Source: Myxococcales bacterium
GTDB lineage: Bacteria; Myxococcota; Polyangia; Fen-1088
Assembly: GCA_003159055.1 (NCBI GenBank)
Contig: PMLH01000496.1
Coordinates: 1,988 to 9,105, forward strand
Direction: 5' to 3'
DNA: 7,118 nucleotides
Shown here: piece after piece, positions 6,007-7,118 of the stretch
Position numbering within the stretch: position 1 is the stretch's first letter
Layout of the letters: every line of letters starts with the position of its first letter
The notes under the pieces: generated by a model
Told to the model about the DNA's origin: nothing
Databases searched by the model: none
What the model saw: the letters and a program-made list of their open reading frames with translations, nothing else
Program-made: the position numbers and the translations under genes

Positions 6007-7118
6007 CGCCGCCCTCGCTGGCCACGGTCACCGCCAAGATCAGGCTGATAAGGCGTAGAATCTCCTCGGTGTTTAGCCGGTCGTCGACCAATTCGTCGTG
6101 CACCTCTGCCAGATACGCGTCGGGGTTGGCCAGCATGCCCAAATCGCCCCACTGCACGCCCCACAAGCGCGCGCACGTCGGCGAGAATTCCTCACGCAGC
6201 AGCGCAAGTGCCTCATCGATCTGAGAGCGGCACAACGTGCCCCGGTAATAGCGCTCGGCAGCGAGATTGAACGACCGAGCCTCGACGTTCATCGGGTCGC
6301 GCGCCCCAACCTCCTTGAGGATGCCGGAAACCAGCCGGTGCGAAGCGCGAGCCGCGGGATCTGCGAGCCGCTGATCAAGCTCGTCGAGCACGTCACCCAT
6401 GCCAAGCATCTCGATCAAATCGGGCGCCTCCTGGCGTAGCAGTTTCACCAGCCCACGCCGGTACTCGTCGGTGCGGACGCGCTGGTAGCCAGGGTAGCGC
6501 CGACTCGACCGAATTTCCCGCGTGTTCGCGAGGACCGCCTTGAGGAACTGATTGGTGGTTGCTTCGTGGACGAAGAAGGTCGGCAGGCCTATCGCACAGT
6601 CGAAGACCACTTGGCGCCGCTCGCTTTCCAGAGTGGGATCGTCGGGCATGTCGGCATGGGTAAATCGGCCGCTCGCGATACAGCGGTAGGCGAAGGCACA
6701 CAGAAGGTTCTGCAATCCGACGGCCCGCCCCATGTCCTCGCCAAAGCGTTCGAACAGACTGTATTGCCGGGCCTCGAAACCGGAAAATCCCATCACTGCC
6801 TGCTCGCGCAGTTTGACCAGCAAATAGAGCGACATTCGCGTATCGAAGACGCCCAGGCTGGCCAAGTCGCGCTTGAGTCGCTCGGAATTGCCGAGAACGC
6901 CAGACAATGACGGGCTGGTGTTCGTGCTAAGCAGAAAGACCATGTAGTCGATGAGTCTAAAATCCGGCACCCAGTCGCCGCGCAAGCGAAACACCGAGCT
7001 CAAGGCACGGTCGATCCACGATGGCCCGCAGGGCGTAAAGGTGATGCCCAGGGCGCGCAACTTCGCCTTCCCCTTCCACCGCCGCCACAGCATACGCAGG
7101 TGGGTGAAGTCGAGCTCG
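5999..7118 (-). CDS. Uncharacterised helical protein, first gene of the lipid unit (5' end probably outside window)
   Basis: I do not recognise this protein. The first ATG in the window is at 7093 and gives 364 residues, but the frame stays open to the window edge (8 more codons, ELDFTHLR) and no Shine-Dalgarno precedes 7093, so the true start may lie beyond 7118. The N-terminal end is basic (MLWRRWKGKAKLR). The rest looks mostly alpha-helical and soluble, with no signal peptide and no clear membrane segment. Notable stretches are FEARQYSLFERFGED (106-120), FDCAIGLPTFFVHEATTNQF (164-183), a Tyr/Arg-rich part near 195-215 and an acidic C-terminal region (329-345). E and H residues in the middle could bind metal, but no motif is certain. 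It overlaps psd by 8 bases, so the two are probably co-expressed and functionally linked to lipid metabolism. Confidence 0.8.
   Translation of the reverse strand, partial: ELDFTHLRMLWRRWKGKAKLRALGITFTPCGPSWIDRALSSVFRLRGDWVPDFRLIDYMVFLLSTNTSPSLSGVLGNSERLKRDLASLGVFDTRMSLYLLVKLREQAVMGFSGFEARQYSLFERFGEDMGRAVGLQNLLCAFAYRCIASGRFTHADMPDDPTLESERRQVVFDCAIGLPTFFVHEATTNQFLKAVLANTREIRSSRRYPGYQRVRTDEYRRGLVKLLRQEAPDLIEMLGMGDVLDELDQRLADPAARASHRLVSGILKEVGARDPMNVEARSFNLAAERYYRGTLCRSQIDEALALLREEFSPTCARLWGVQWGDLGMLANPDAYLAEVHDELVDDRLNTEEILRLISLILAVTVASEGGDA
6012..6016 (-). promoter_or_regulatory. Ribosome binding site of psd
   Basis: GAGGG on the minus strand ends five bases before the ATG at 6006, inside the final codons of the upstream gene. 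It supports the chosen start and coupled translation. Confidence 0.6.

Overview
The window is a GC-rich stretch of bacterial chromosome in which every supported gene lies on the minus strand, so transcription runs from position 7118 towards position 1. The high GC content, the tightly packed overlapping genes and the hybrid kinase ending in an HPt module plus a short acidic tail suggest a proteobacterium, most likely a betaproteobacterium. That placement is inference from style; there is no rRNA or marker gene to confirm it.

The right half (about 7118-3957) is a three-gene, translationally overlapping unit that looks concerned with membrane lipids. Its first gene encodes a helical soluble protein of unknown function, probably cut by the window edge. 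The second (6006-4978) is a type II phosphatidylserine decarboxylase with the Asp, the YHxxH motif and the G/S self-cleavage site all present. The third (4988-3957) is a polytopic membrane protein of the prolipoprotein diacylglyceryl transferase (Lgt) superfamily. It keeps the GR-L and WRF-EFLR signatures, but the usual catalytic HGG is VGG. Its reading frame is broken by an amber codon at 4202-4200; the same frame then continues for 80 codons with recognisable Lgt C-terminal sequence. It is therefore a recent nonsense allele, a readthrough gene or a sequence error.

A 175-base spacer (3956-3782) separates this unit from the left half. It holds two interleaved GC-rich inverted repeats but no convincing promoter or intrinsic terminator.

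The left half (3781-1) is a two-gene signalling operon. A 976-residue membrane hybrid histidine kinase (sensor, HisKA, HATPase, two REC domains, HPt) overlaps by an ATGA junction with a REC/HD-GYP response regulator that runs off the left edge. The kinase's first REC domain has lost its phospho-acceptor Asp, while the second REC, the HPt and the output regulator are intact. The likely flow is signal, kinase, REC2, HPt, then the HD-GYP protein, which would hydrolyse cyclic di-GMP. No mobile elements, CRISPR arrays, tRNA or rRNA genes were seen.
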